From: JAWLGJ01 sp041685145 | GTDB lineage: Bacteria; Pseudomonadota; Alphaproteobacteria; Rhodospirillales; Magnetospirillaceae | DNA length: 51,002 bases | Direction: 5' to 3' | Assembly (NCBI GenBank): GCA_041685145.1 | Contig: JAWLGJ010000024.1 | Location: forward strand, 1-51,002 | Shown: in pieces, positions 16,219 through 24,591 of the stretch | Position numbering within the stretch: position 1 is the stretch's first letter | How the letters are laid out: the number at the start of each line of letters is the position of its first letter | Notes under the pieces: model-generated | The model's input: the letters and a program-made list of their open reading frames with translations, nothing else | Told to the model about the DNA's origin: nothing | The model's database searches: none | Program-made: the position numbers and the translations under genes

Positions 16219-18248
16219 GATGGCTCTCCTTTCGTCACGAAGGCGGCGGTTCCGTCGACGGCCACGCTGGGCGGCACCGTCGCCAGGGCGGCGCGGGCGG
16301 CGGTCAGGCGGGCGGGGAACTCCTCCAGGAAGGCCTGCGCCAGCACCTGCAGGCTCAGCAGGCCGACCAGCGCCATTTCCTCGCGCTCGCCGCCCATGCG
16401 CCCCTGCTGGCGGCGGGCCTTGGCGATCAGCCGCCGCGCCGGGTCGGGGGCGACGACGCCAAGGCGGCGCAGGGCGCCATCCTCGAGCGCCTCGTCGATC
16501 CATTCGGGGGCGCCGGTGCCGAACAGGCTCGGCGCCGCCGGTGCCCGATACGGCTTTTTGGGGCGGGCAGCGATGGCCTCGGGCAGCATCCGGCGCCCCA
16601 ACCGGCGCAGCGCCACCTTGTCGCGCAGGCCCAGCAGCTTCGCCCGCGCCGGCAGGGCGGCGCAGAAGTCCACCACCTCCGGGTCGAGGAAGGGGTAGCG
16701 CACCTCCACCCCGTGGGCCATCGCCACCCGGTCGCCCTGGCAGGACAGCAGGTAGCCGGACAGGAAGGTGACGATCTCCACCGCCTGCGCCCGCGCCAGC
16801 GGCTCCCAGTCCCGCCAGCCCGGCGGCATGGCGTCCTCCAGGCTGGCCATCATCGGCTCGGGGCGCAGGGCGGCGGCGATGTCGGGCGCCAGGAACCGGG
16901 CGCTCCAGGCGGTGTTGCGCCAGCGGATGAGGTGCGAGAAGAAGGGGTGGTCGGGCTGCTCCAGGCCGTGGCCGAAAAAGCCCCGCCACAGGGAGCCCTC
17001 CTGGGCGCGGCCGTCGCCGACATACGGGTACAGCCGCCGCAGGAGCTGCGGGCGCAGGGTCGACTCCGGCCGCCGCGCCCAGAAGCGGCGGACGCGGTCC
17101 TCCTTGAAGATGTGATAGCCGGCCAGCAGTTCGTCGGCGCCCTCGCCGGTCAGCACCACCTTGCGCCCGCGCTCGCGCACCAGCCCCGCCAGCAGGTAAA
17201 GCGGCACCGGCGCCGTGCGCAGCAGCGGCGTCTCGCAGTGCCAGATCACCTCGCGCAGGGCCGCGGCGATGGCGGAACCGTCGCACATCACCTCGTGGTG
17301 GCGGGTGCCGGCGAAGCCGGCCATCAGCCGCTGTTCCGCGGTCTCGTCGAAGGCGGGGTCGGCGAAACGCAACGCATAGCTGTCGATGGGCTGGGCGCGG
17401 GCGTTGCCGGTCAGGGCGGCGATGACGCTGGAATCGAGGCCGCCGCTGACATAACAGCCCACCGGCACGTCCGCCCGCAGCCGCAGATCGACGGCGTTGG
17501 TGAGCGCCTCGCCCAGTCCGTCGGCGGCCGACTCCGGCCACAAATCGCGCGTCGCCGCCGTCACCGCCAGGCGCGGGCGCCAATACACCGTTTCGGTGGC
17601 GCTCAGGTCGGGCGCCAGGGCCATCGCGGTGCCGGGGCGCAGGCTGCGCAGGCCGGCGAAGACGGTAGCGGGCGCGGTGGCGGACCAGCGGGTGAACACC
17701 TGGGCGAGGCCGGCGGGGTCGAAGGCCGGCGCCAGGCGCCCGCCGGCGAAGATGGCCTTGGCCTCGGAGGCGAACACCACGGCGTTGCCGGCCCGCGCCC
17801 AGTGCAGCGGCAGAATCCCCAGCCGGTCGCGCACCAGCCACAGGCGCCGCCGGCGCCCGTCCCACAGGGCGAAGGCGAACTGGCCGTTGAGGCGCTCCCA
17901 CGCCGCCGGCCCCCACTCCTCATAGGCGTGGACGATGGCCTCGGTGTCGGAGTCGGTGCGGAAGCGGTGGCCGCGCGCCGTCAGCTCGCGCCGCAGTTCC
18001 GGATGGTTGAAGACCTCGCCGTTGGCGGTGATCCAGATGCTGCCGTCCTCGTTGGTCAGCGGCTGGTCGCCGTTGACCAGCCCCACCACCGCCAGGCGCG
18101 TGTGCGCCAGCCCCACCGGGCCGTCGCGGTAATAGCCCCAGCCGTCCGGCCCGCGGTGGCGCAGCATCGCCGCCATGCGCGCCAGTTCCGCCCGTTCGGG
18201 CGGGCGCCCGGTCGAGGCTGCGCTGAGCACGCCGGCGATACCGCACAT
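16215..18248 (-). CDS. Asparagine-synthetase-like glutamine amidotransferase
   Basis: A 677-residue class II amidotransferase. Cys2 (MCGIAGVL) is the glutaminase nucleophile and RHRGPDGWG and NGEVFNH belong to the N-terminal Ntn domain. The C-terminal synthetase domain has the PP-loop SGGLDSSV and the GEGADELLAGY block. Classical AsnB makes Asn from Asp and Gln. In polysaccharide loci, relatives such as the exosortase-associated amidotransferases probably amidate sugar or acyl carboxylates. The ATG at 18248 follows GGGAGG. It lies 13 bp after the AMP-ligase gene and overlaps the NAD-synthetase-like gene. Confidence 0.88.
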   Translation of the reverse strand: MCGIAGVLSAASTGRPPERAELARMAAMLRHRGPDGWGYYRDGPVGLAHTRLAVVGLVNGDQPLTNEDGSIWITANGEVFNHPELRRELTARGHRFRTDSDTEAIVHAYEEWGPAAWERLNGQFAFALWDGRRRRLWLVRDRLGILPLHWARAGNAVVFASEAKAIFAGGRLAPAFDPAGLAQVFTRWSATAPATVFAGLRSLRPGTAMALAPDLSATETVYWRPRLAVTAATRDLWPESAADGLGEALTNAVDLRLRADVPVGCYVSGGLDSSVIAALTGNARAQPIDSYALRFADPAFDETAEQRLMAGFAGTRHHEVMCDGSAIAAALREVIWHCETPLLRTAPVPLYLLAGLVRERGRKVVLTGEGADELLAGYHIFKEDRVRRFWARRPESTLRPQLLRRLYPYVGDGRAQEGSLWRGFFGHGLEQPDHPFFSHLIRWRNTAWSARFLAPDIAAALRPEPMMASLEDAMPPGWRDWEPLARAQAVEIVTFLSGYLLSCQGDRVAMAHGVEVRYPFLDPEVVDFCAALPARAKLLGLRDKVALRRLGRRMLPEAIAARPKKPYRAPAAPSLFGTGAPEWIDEALEDGALRRLGVVAPDPARRLIAKARRQQGRMGGEREEMALVGLLSLQVLAQAFLEEFPARLTAARAALATVPPSVAVDGTAAFVTKGEPS

Positions 18249-18261
18249 TGCCGCCTCCCTG

Positions 18262-19833
18262 TCAGGCGTCGGCCGGGTTGCGGGGCGAGTCGGCCGCCGC
18301 CAGCAGCGCCTTGCGCACCTTGCCGTTGTCCGAGCGCGGCAGGGCGGCGCGAATTTCGATGATGCGGGGCACCAGATGGCTTTCCAGGCGGGCGCGGCAA
18401 TGCCGCCGCACCGCCGATTCGCTGAGTTCGACCCCGGGGCGCGGCACCACCACCGCCTTGACGGCGGTGCCGTCGATGCGGTCGGGCACGCCCAGGACGG
18501 CGGCCTCGGCGATCTCATCCATCTCGCACAGCACCAGTTCGACCTCCTTCGGCGCCACCTTCTCGCCCCGGCATTTGAAGACGTCGTCGCGGCGGCCGAC
18601 GAAATACAGGAAGCCCTCGTCGTCGATGCGGAACAGGTCGCCGGTGTGGAGCACCTTCTCGCCGGCGATCTCGCCGTCGCGCAGCCGGCGCGCCGTCGCC
18701 TCGGGCTTGCGCCAATAGCCGCGCATGACATTGGCGCCGCGCACCACCAGTTCGCCGACGACGCCCGGCGGCAGGCGCCGCCCCTGCTCGTCGACGACGT
18801 AGGCCTCGCTGTTGGGCATCGCCTTGCCGACCGAGGCGATCTTGTCGTCCAGGCGCTCGGGGTCCAGCCAGCTCACCCGCGTGCACTCGGTCAGCCCGTA
18901 CATCGAGAACAGCTTCGCCCCCGGAAAGGCGCGCCGCAGCGCGTGGATGTGGGCCGGCGGCAGGGCGGCGGCGGTGTTGGTCAGATAGCGCAGCGCCGAC
19001 AGGTCCAGCCCCGCGAAGGGGGCGTGCTGGAGCAGGGTCGCGAACACCGTCGGCACCCCCGGCAGGCCGGTGACCCGATGCGCCGCCATCCGTTCCAGAA
19101 TCCGGCGCGGGAAGGCGAAGGAGCGCTCCAGCACGACCGTGAACCCCACCCGGGCGCCGGTGAGCACCTGATAAAGCCCGTAGTCGAAGGACAGTGGCAG
19201 CACACAGATGACGACGTCGTCGGGGCGGTTGCCGAGATAGGTCGAAATCGCCCAGGCGGTGTTGCAGACATTGTGGTGGGTCAGCATCACCCCCTTGGGC
19301 TCGCCGGTGGAGCCCGAGGTGTAGATGATGGTGGCGAGATCCTGGTCGATGAGGCCGGGGTCGCCGGGGCGGTCGCGGCTGGCGAAGGCCTCCGCCAGCC
19401 GCCGATGGTGGCGGCCGTCGCCGGCGGCCCCGGGCGGCGGCTCGCCGCTCCAGAACACGGCGCGCACCTGCGGGGTCTCGGCCAGGGCGCCGAGGGCGGC
19501 GCCCCGCAGCCCCGCCGCCGCCACCAGCACCGCCGCCCCGGAATCGCGCAGCAGATAGGCCAGCCGTCCGCGCCGCGTGCCGGGGTACACCGGAACGAAG
19601 ACGCCGCCGGCCGCCGCCGTGCCGAACATCGCCGCCACCATGTCGACGGAGCTGTCGAGGAACAGGATCACCCGCTCGCCCCGCCGCAGGCCCGCCGCTT
19701 GCAGCGCGGCGGCGAATCCCCGCGCCGCCGCCGCCACCTCGCCGAAGGTGGCTTGGCGCCGTCCGGCGATGATGGCGGTGTGGCCGGGACGGGCGGCCGC
19801 GGTCCGCGACAGCAGATCCTGCACCAGCATCAT
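18262..19833 (-). CDS. AMP-forming acyl/aminoacyl ligase
   Basis: A 523-residue adenylate-forming enzyme. The P-loop YTSGSTGEPKG is at 171-181, followed by the adenine-binding MYGLTECT motif, TGDLFRIDDEGFLYFVGR, and the C-terminal catalytic Lys in SDNGKVRKALL. It would activate a carboxylic or amino acid as an AMP ester and load it on the carrier protein encoded just before it (ATGATG overlap). The sequence resembles the acyl-CoA ligases associated with exosortase/EPS loci, though no exosortase or PEP-CTERM protein is seen here. The substrate cannot be read from the sequence. Confidence 0.9.
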   Translation of the reverse strand: MMLVQDLLSRTAAARPGHTAIIAGRRQATFGEVAAAARGFAAALQAAGLRRGERVILFLDSSVDMVAAMFGTAAAGGVFVPVYPGTRRGRLAYLLRDSGAAVLVAAAGLRGAALGALAETPQVRAVFWSGEPPPGAAGDGRHHRRLAEAFASRDRPGDPGLIDQDLATIIYTSGSTGEPKGVMLTHHNVCNTAWAISTYLGNRPDDVVICVLPLSFDYGLYQVLTGARVGFTVVLERSFAFPRRILERMAAHRVTGLPGVPTVFATLLQHAPFAGLDLSALRYLTNTAAALPPAHIHALRRAFPGAKLFSMYGLTECTRVSWLDPERLDDKIASVGKAMPNSEAYVVDEQGRRLPPGVVGELVVRGANVMRGYWRKPEATARRLRDGEIAGEKVLHTGDLFRIDDEGFLYFVGRRDDVFKCRGEKVAPKEVELVLCEMDEIAEAAVLGVPDRIDGTAVKAVVVPRPGVELSESAVRRHCRARLESHLVPRIIEIRAALPRSDNGKVRKALLAAADSPRNPADA

Positions 19834-20108
19834 CGAGGGCCGACCTTCTCCTGCACGAACCCGGCGATGCGTGCGATCGAGTCGAGGTTCTCGGGAACCA
19901 TCTCGTGGTCGTCGACGACGATGTCGAAGCGCTCTTCAAGAAAGCCGATCAGCTCAACAACGCCGGTCGAGTCGAGAACGCCGTTGGCAAGCAGTGAATC
20001 GCCGTCCGTTAGCTCGTCACTGTCCCCGAAAAGAAAGTTCTCGACGATGAAATTTCGCACGGAGACATGTATACTTCCAGAAGTCCCAATGGCGGCGAAA
20101 TCATTCAT
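19830..20108 (-). CDS. Acyl carrier protein-like protein
   Basis: A 92-residue acidic protein with the carrier-protein fold signature. Ser47 in NGVLDSTGVVELI is the expected phosphopantetheine site (D-S-x), preceded by DELTDGDSLL and followed by LEERFDIVVDDHEM. Covalently bound substrates would swing between the AMP ligase and the amidating enzymes. The ATG at 20108 is chosen because upstream residues do not look like protein; the ribosome site is weak. Its stop overlaps the ligase start. The DNA here is less GC-rich than its neighbours. Confidence 0.88.
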   Translation of the reverse strand: MNDFAAIGTSGSIHVSVRNFIVENFLFGDSDELTDGDSLLANGVLDSTGVVELIGFLEERFDIVVDDHEMVPENLDSIARIAGFVQEKVGPR

Positions 20109-20199
20109 GAGATTGTCTCTTCTTATGGCCGTGTATATACAGTATTTTGCTATGATGAAATGAACCGTCAACGTCGCTTCGGCGGTAATACGATTATCT
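20109..20199 (-). promoter_or_regulatory. AT-richer leader of the carrier protein-ligase unit
   Basis: A short gap of low GC between the glycosyltransferase stop and the carrier protein start. Reading leftward, TTGACG (20171-20166) and AAAATA (20148-20143) are 17 bp apart, a good -35 with a poor -10; TACTGT and TATATAC follow. It is the best promoter candidate for the five-gene module, but not a firm one. Confidence 0.35.
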
Positions 20200-22428
20200 C
20201 TAGGCGTCCTGTCCACTTGTGCCGTCACCGACCGGCTGGTGGTCGCCGGCCGTCAGCGGCCGGACGGCGGCGGCGGGGGCGGCGGCGGCCTCGGTGGACG
20301 GTCGCTGCGGTGCCTCGATCAGCGTGCGCAGCAGCCGCGCGGTGTCGTCGTCGTCGCGGAACAGGCGGCGCGGCAGCGCGGCCATGCGCTGGCGGCAACG
20401 CCGGACGGCGGCGGCATCGGTGCGGCGAAAGAAGCGCGCCAGCGCCGGCACCACCGGCGGCGCGAAGGTCCAGCCGAGGCCCAGGCGCTCGACGGCGCGG
20501 CCGGTCTCGGTGCTGGCCTCGGCGAGGATGGGGACGTTGTGATAGCCGGCGTCGTACAGGCGGTTGGGCAGCAGCCAGCGGGAGTTGGTGCCGGCGTCGT
20601 AATAGTCGAAGCACCACGCCAGGTCGACGGCGCCGTAGATCGCCGCCAGGTCGTCGGGGCTGCGGTATTCGCCGCCATAGGCCATGTTGGGGTGGCGGCG
20701 CAGCTCGGCCAGAAAGGTCTCCAGCGCGATCTCGGTGGGATAGCCCCGCAGATACACCGCCACCCGGTCGGGCAGGGCCCGGCACAACTGCGCCAGCATG
20801 TCCAGGCTGTGGGGGCAGCGCAGGGTGCCGAACCACCCGATGACCAGGCGCCCGTTCTCGCCGCGCAGCGCCGCCACCTCGGCGGCGGCGCGATCCCCGA
20901 TGGCGCGGGCCGCGCCGGCGCGAAGCTGCGCGCCGCTGAGCTTGTTTTCCAGCAGGAACCATTGGCCGCGATAGCCCTGGACGGGGGCGAAATAGCGGCT
21001 GACATAGGCGGGCGAGGTCACCACCAGCAGCCGTGTCCGGGCCAGCACCCGCCGTTCGGCCCACCGCATCATCCGTGCCCTGGGGCCGGTCCCCACCAGG
21101 CTGCGGTGCACGTCCATCACCTCGTAGACCAGCGGCGCCCGTGCCCCCGCCAGCCACCGCGCCGCCAGCGCCAGGACGGCAAGGTCGAGGTTGCGCGCGT
21201 ACAGGAAGGCGGCCCGGCGCAGGGTGCGGCGCCGGGCCGTTACCACCGGCAGGGCGCGCAGCAGCGCCAGGACGCGGCGGCCCAAGGCGGCCTCGCGCAC
21301 CGGTCCCAGCGGCACGTCGTCCCATTCGGGCCGATAGTCGCGGTTGAAGCGCCGGCGCCGGAAGGTGAAGCCCACCACCCGCAGGCCCTCCTGTTGCAGG
21401 GACACGACCCGCCGGATGACGCCGCTGTCGGTGCAGTCGGGGCCGAAATAGGCGGCCAGCGGCGGCGCCGATGCCGGCGGCGCGGCCATGTCGGCCGCGG
21501 GCGCCCGCCGCCCCGGCAGGCGCCGCGCGATGCTCTCGCGGCCGTAGCGCACCACCAGCGGCAGCACCGCCGGCCGCCGCGCCACCTTCGCCAGCGCCGC
21601 CAGCGGCCGGCCGGCCTTGACGGCCTCGACGATGCGGCGGTGCTCGACCGCCAGGCCCAGGGCACGCAGATGCGCGTCGAGCGCCGCCGCCACCGGCCCC
21701 GGCGCGCCGTCGCGGGCCGCCGCCGCCGCCGCCAGCATCGCCTCCTGGTCGGCCAGCGACAGCGACCGCGACAGCGAGGCCGGGCGCAGACTGTAGTCAT
21801 AAAGCGCCTCGGGCAGCAGCAGCATCTCCTCGCCGCGGGCCAGCAGGGCGAGCAGGAACTGGAAGTCCTCGCCGACGCGCAGGCGCGGGTCGAAGCGCAG
21901 GCGCGGCGTCTCGATGCGGTCGCGGCGGATCAGCGGCTTGGCGTAGCCGAGGCCGAAACCGCCGCCCCAGCGGTTGCCGCGCACGAAGGCGGCGGCGTCC
22001 ACGCGCTCGGCGCGCCGCCGGTCCGGCCACATCGGCCCCAGCACGGTGCCGTCGGCGGCGATGAGGCGCTGGTTGTCGGCGACCACCGCGACGCCGGAGT
22101 CCTCCGTCGCCGCCAACAGGCGTCGCAGGCGGTCCGGCGCGAAACTGTCGTCGGCGTCGAGGAAGGTCACCCAGGCGCCGCGGGCGGCGTCGAGGGCGAC
22201 GTTGCGGGCCGCCCCCGGCCCCAGCGCCCGCGGCACCCGCAGCAGCCGCACCCGCGCGTCCGCCGCTGCCAGCGCCGCCAGCCGGGCGGCGGTGTCGTCG
22301 GTGGAACCGTTCTCGACGGCCACCACCTCCAGGGACGGAAGGCTCTGCTCCAGCGCTGAGCGGACGCCGCGCTCTACCCACGGACCCACATTGTGGGCCG
22401 GCATGACGATTGTTATACGCACCGCCAC
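20200..22428 (-). CDS. Two-domain glycosyltransferase (GT2 + GT4-like)
   Basis: A 742-residue fusion. Residues 1 to about 260 are a family 2 transferase: ITIVMPAHNVG, ENGSTDDT and the metal-binding TFLDADDSF (D-x-D), with GEDFQF further on. After a linker near 310, residues about 330-700 resemble a family 4 (GT-B) enzyme, with VIGWFGTLRCPHSLDML and a late acceptor/donor region including YYDAGTNSRWLLPNRLYD. Such proteins can add two sugars in turn. No membrane helix is clear. The start is a GTG at 22428 or 22422; GGGAGG at 22434-22439 favours the first. It is first in the leftward group, 91 bp before the carrier protein gene. Confidence 0.82.
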   Translation of the reverse strand: MAVRITIVMPAHNVGPWVERGVRSALEQSLPSLEVVAVENGSTDDTAARLAALAAADARVRLLRVPRALGPGAARNVALDAARGAWVTFLDADDSFAPDRLRRLLAATEDSGVAVVADNQRLIAADGTVLGPMWPDRRRAERVDAAAFVRGNRWGGGFGLGYAKPLIRRDRIETPRLRFDPRLRVGEDFQFLLALLARGEEMLLLPEALYDYSLRPASLSRSLSLADQEAMLAAAAAARDGAPGPVAAALDAHLRALGLAVEHRRIVEAVKAGRPLAALAKVARRPAVLPLVVRYGRESIARRLPGRRAPAADMAAPPASAPPLAAYFGPDCTDSGVIRRVVSLQQEGLRVVGFTFRRRRFNRDYRPEWDDVPLGPVREAALGRRVLALLRALPVVTARRRTLRRAAFLYARNLDLAVLALAARWLAGARAPLVYEVMDVHRSLVGTGPRARMMRWAERRVLARTRLLVVTSPAYVSRYFAPVQGYRGQWFLLENKLSGAQLRAGAARAIGDRAAAEVAALRGENGRLVIGWFGTLRCPHSLDMLAQLCRALPDRVAVYLRGYPTEIALETFLAELRRHPNMAYGGEYRSPDDLAAIYGAVDLAWCFDYYDAGTNSRWLLPNRLYDAGYHNVPILAEASTETGRAVERLGLGWTFAPPVVPALARFFRRTDAAAVRRCRQRMAALPRRLFRDDDDTARLLRTLIEAPQRPSTEAAAAPAAAVRPLTAGDHQPVGDGTSGQDA

Positions 22429-22663
22429 GACCGCCTCCCGATCGACCTGCATGGCGGCATGTGGCCTCGGCGCCGCCCCGATCAACGGCGGCGGAAGGAG
22501 GGCGGGACTAACCAAGCGGGAGCCCCGGTTCTCACATGGACAGACCGGAGGTGGGGCAGGGTCATAGCCTGAATAGTCCCTGTCGATCGCTTACGAAGGG
22601 ACGCCTAGGCCGGCCACCGCTCCCAAATCTCAGGCTACGCCTTCCGCAGTGCTGGGAGACGAA

Positions 22664-23851
22664 ATGTCTGGCCAGGCCATACTTTTTGCAGTGGCCGCCC
22701 TCTTCTTGTCGGCGGCCGCCTTTCCTTTCGTGCTCTACGCCCCCTCGCTGCGCCTGATGCGGCGGCTGGGCGTCGTGTCGCCGGCGCGGCCGGTGCCGGG
22801 GGCGGCGCCGGCGGTGCGGCGCTTCGCGGTCTGCGTGTGCGCCTACAACGAGGAAACGGTGATCCGCGACAAGATCGAGAACATGCTGGCGCTGCGGCGG
22901 GAAGCGGGGCTGCCGGTGGACCTGCTGCTGTACGTCGACGCCGCCACCGACGCCACCGCCCGCATCGCGCAAGCCTACGAACCGGCGGTGCGCGTGGTGG
23001 TCGCCGAGGAACGTCACGGCAAGAGCCACGGCATGAATCGGCTGGTGGCGCTGGCGACCGAGGCCGACGTGCTGGTGTTCACCGACGCCAATGTCACGGT
23101 GGCCCCCGACGCCCTGGCGCGGCTGCGGCCCTATTTCGCCGATCCCACCGTCGGCTGCGTCTGCGGCCATCTCGGCTATGTCAACGCCGAGGCCTCGGCC
23201 ACCGCCGCCGTCGGCAGCGCCTATTGGCGCCGCGAGGAGGCGATAAAGGCACTGGAGGACGCCACCGGCGGCGTCATCGGCGCCGACGGCTCGCTGTTCG
23301 CGTTGCGCCGGGCCTGCCACCGGCCGGTGCCCGACGACATCATCGACGACTTCTACCTGCCGCTGGCGGTGACATGCGACGGCCACCGCGTCGTGCGGGC
23401 CGAGGATGTGCGCGCCTTCGAGCACACTCCCACCGACTCGGCAGACGAATTCCGCCGCAAGATCCGCATCGCCTGCCAGGCGATGAACGTCCATCGCCTG
23501 ATGGCGCCGCGCCTGCGCCGCCTGCACTGGACGCTGCGCTACAAATACGCCGCCCACAAGCTGCTGCGGTGGCTGGCGCTGCCCAGCGCCGCCCTCGGCG
23601 CCGCCTGTGCGCTGGCGGCGGTGTGGCTGGCGTGGGGCGCGGCGGCGGCGGCGGGCGTGGCGGCGGCGGGCATGGCGGCGCTGGCGGCGCTGGCGGTGTC
23701 GCGCCGCCCGCTGGCGCGGCGCGGCCGGGAGGTGCTGCTGGCCCTGGCGGCAACGACGCTGGGGGTCGCGCGCTCCCTCCGCGGCGAGCGTTTCCAGACC
23801 TGGACCCCGCCGGGCGGGCGCGTCTCGCAGCCCGGCAAGGCCGACATCTGA
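22664..23851 (+). CDS. Membrane glycosyltransferase, family 2
   Basis: A 395-residue GT2 enzyme with an N-terminal membrane segment (ILFAVAALFLSAAAFPFVLY), a catalytic domain with CVCAYNEE, the D-x-D-like TDANVTVAP, the acceptor block GADGSLFALRR and the base-bearing DDFYLPL, then hydrophobic helices near 310-350. This is the layout of processive or inner-membrane polysaccharide synthases, but the Q/RxxRW motif of true synthases is not clear. The ATG at 22664 follows GGGAGAC. The 235-bp divergent gap before it (22429-22663) shows no gene and no convincing promoter. Confidence 0.85.
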   Translation: MSGQAILFAVAALFLSAAAFPFVLYAPSLRLMRRLGVVSPARPVPGAAPAVRRFAVCVCAYNEETVIRDKIENMLALRREAGLPVDLLLYVDAATDATARIAQAYEPAVRVVVAEERHGKSHGMNRLVALATEADVLVFTDANVTVAPDALARLRPYFADPTVGCVCGHLGYVNAEASATAAVGSAYWRREEAIKALEDATGGVIGADGSLFALRRACHRPVPDDIIDDFYLPLAVTCDGHRVVRAEDVRAFEHTPTDSADEFRRKIRIACQAMNVHRLMAPRLRRLHWTLRYKYAAHKLLRWLALPSAALGAACALAAVWLAWGAAAAAGVAAAGMAALAALAVSRRPLARRGREVLLALAATTLGVARSLRGERFQTWTPPGGRVSQPGKADI

Positions 23852-23878
23852 TCAACAATGGACGCGGGGGTAGTCGGG

Positions 23879-24562
23879 ATGTCCGATCGCAGGATTGCCG
23901 TCGTCAGGGAGGACTTGATTCCGCTGCTGATCGGCCCCGGGCTGGTGCCACTGCACGCGCGCTGGTCGAAGCGGGCGCTGGACATCGTCGGGGCCCTGGT
24001 GCTGCTGGTGCTGGCGGCGCCGCTGATGCTGCTGCTCGCCGCCCTCATCCGTCTCGACGGGGGCCCGGCGCTGTTCGCGCACCGGCGCATCGGCGCCGAG
24101 GGCCGCCCCTTCCCGTGCCTCAAATTCCGCACCATGCGCGTCGACGCCGAGGCGATGCTGCGGCGCCACCTGGCCGCCAATCCCGAGGCCCGCGCCGAAT
24201 GGGAGGCGCGCTTCAAGCTGAAGCACGACCCGCGCATTACCCGCCTGGGCCGCTTCCTGCGCGAGAGCAGCCTCGATGAACTTCCCCAGCTTCTGAACGT
24301 TGTGACCGGCCAGATGAGCCTGGTCGGGCCGCGGCCGATCATCCGCGACGAGATCGTGCGCTATGGCGAGCACTTCCACCTTTACGCGCTGTGCCGGCCG
24401 GGCCTGACGGGGCTGTGGCAGATCAGCGGCCGCTCGGACGTCGGCTACGGCGAGCGGGTGGAGTTCGACCGCCGCTATGTCTCGGAGTGGTCGCTGCTGA
24501 ACGACCTGCGAATCATCCTCTACACCCCGCTCTGCCTGGTGGCGCGGTCGGGGGCCTACTGA
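23879..24562 (+). CDS. Polyprenyl-phosphate sugar-1-phosphate transferase (ExoY/WcaJ C-terminal type)
   Basis: A 227-residue initiating transferase that moves a hexose-1-phosphate from a nucleotide sugar to undecaprenyl phosphate, the first step of repeat-unit synthesis. Visible blocks: one membrane helix (DIVGALVLLVLAAPLMLLL), KFRTMRVDAE, LRESSLDELPQLLNV, GQMSLVGPRP and RPGLTGLWQISGRS. The short form without the five-helix N-terminal domain is ExoY-like. The ATG at 23879 is preferred over 23858 because GGGGG lies upstream of it. Confidence 0.93.
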   Translation: MSDRRIAVVREDLIPLLIGPGLVPLHARWSKRALDIVGALVLLVLAAPLMLLLAALIRLDGGPALFAHRRIGAEGRPFPCLKFRTMRVDAEAMLRRHLAANPEARAEWEARFKLKHDPRITRLGRFLRESSLDELPQLLNVVTGQMSLVGPRPIIRDEIVRYGEHFHLYALCRPGLTGLWQISGRSDVGYGERVEFDRRYVSEWSLLNDLRIILYTPLCLVARSGAY

Positions 24563-24591
24563 ACCGCGATATCCAGCAAGGTGCGTCGAAC

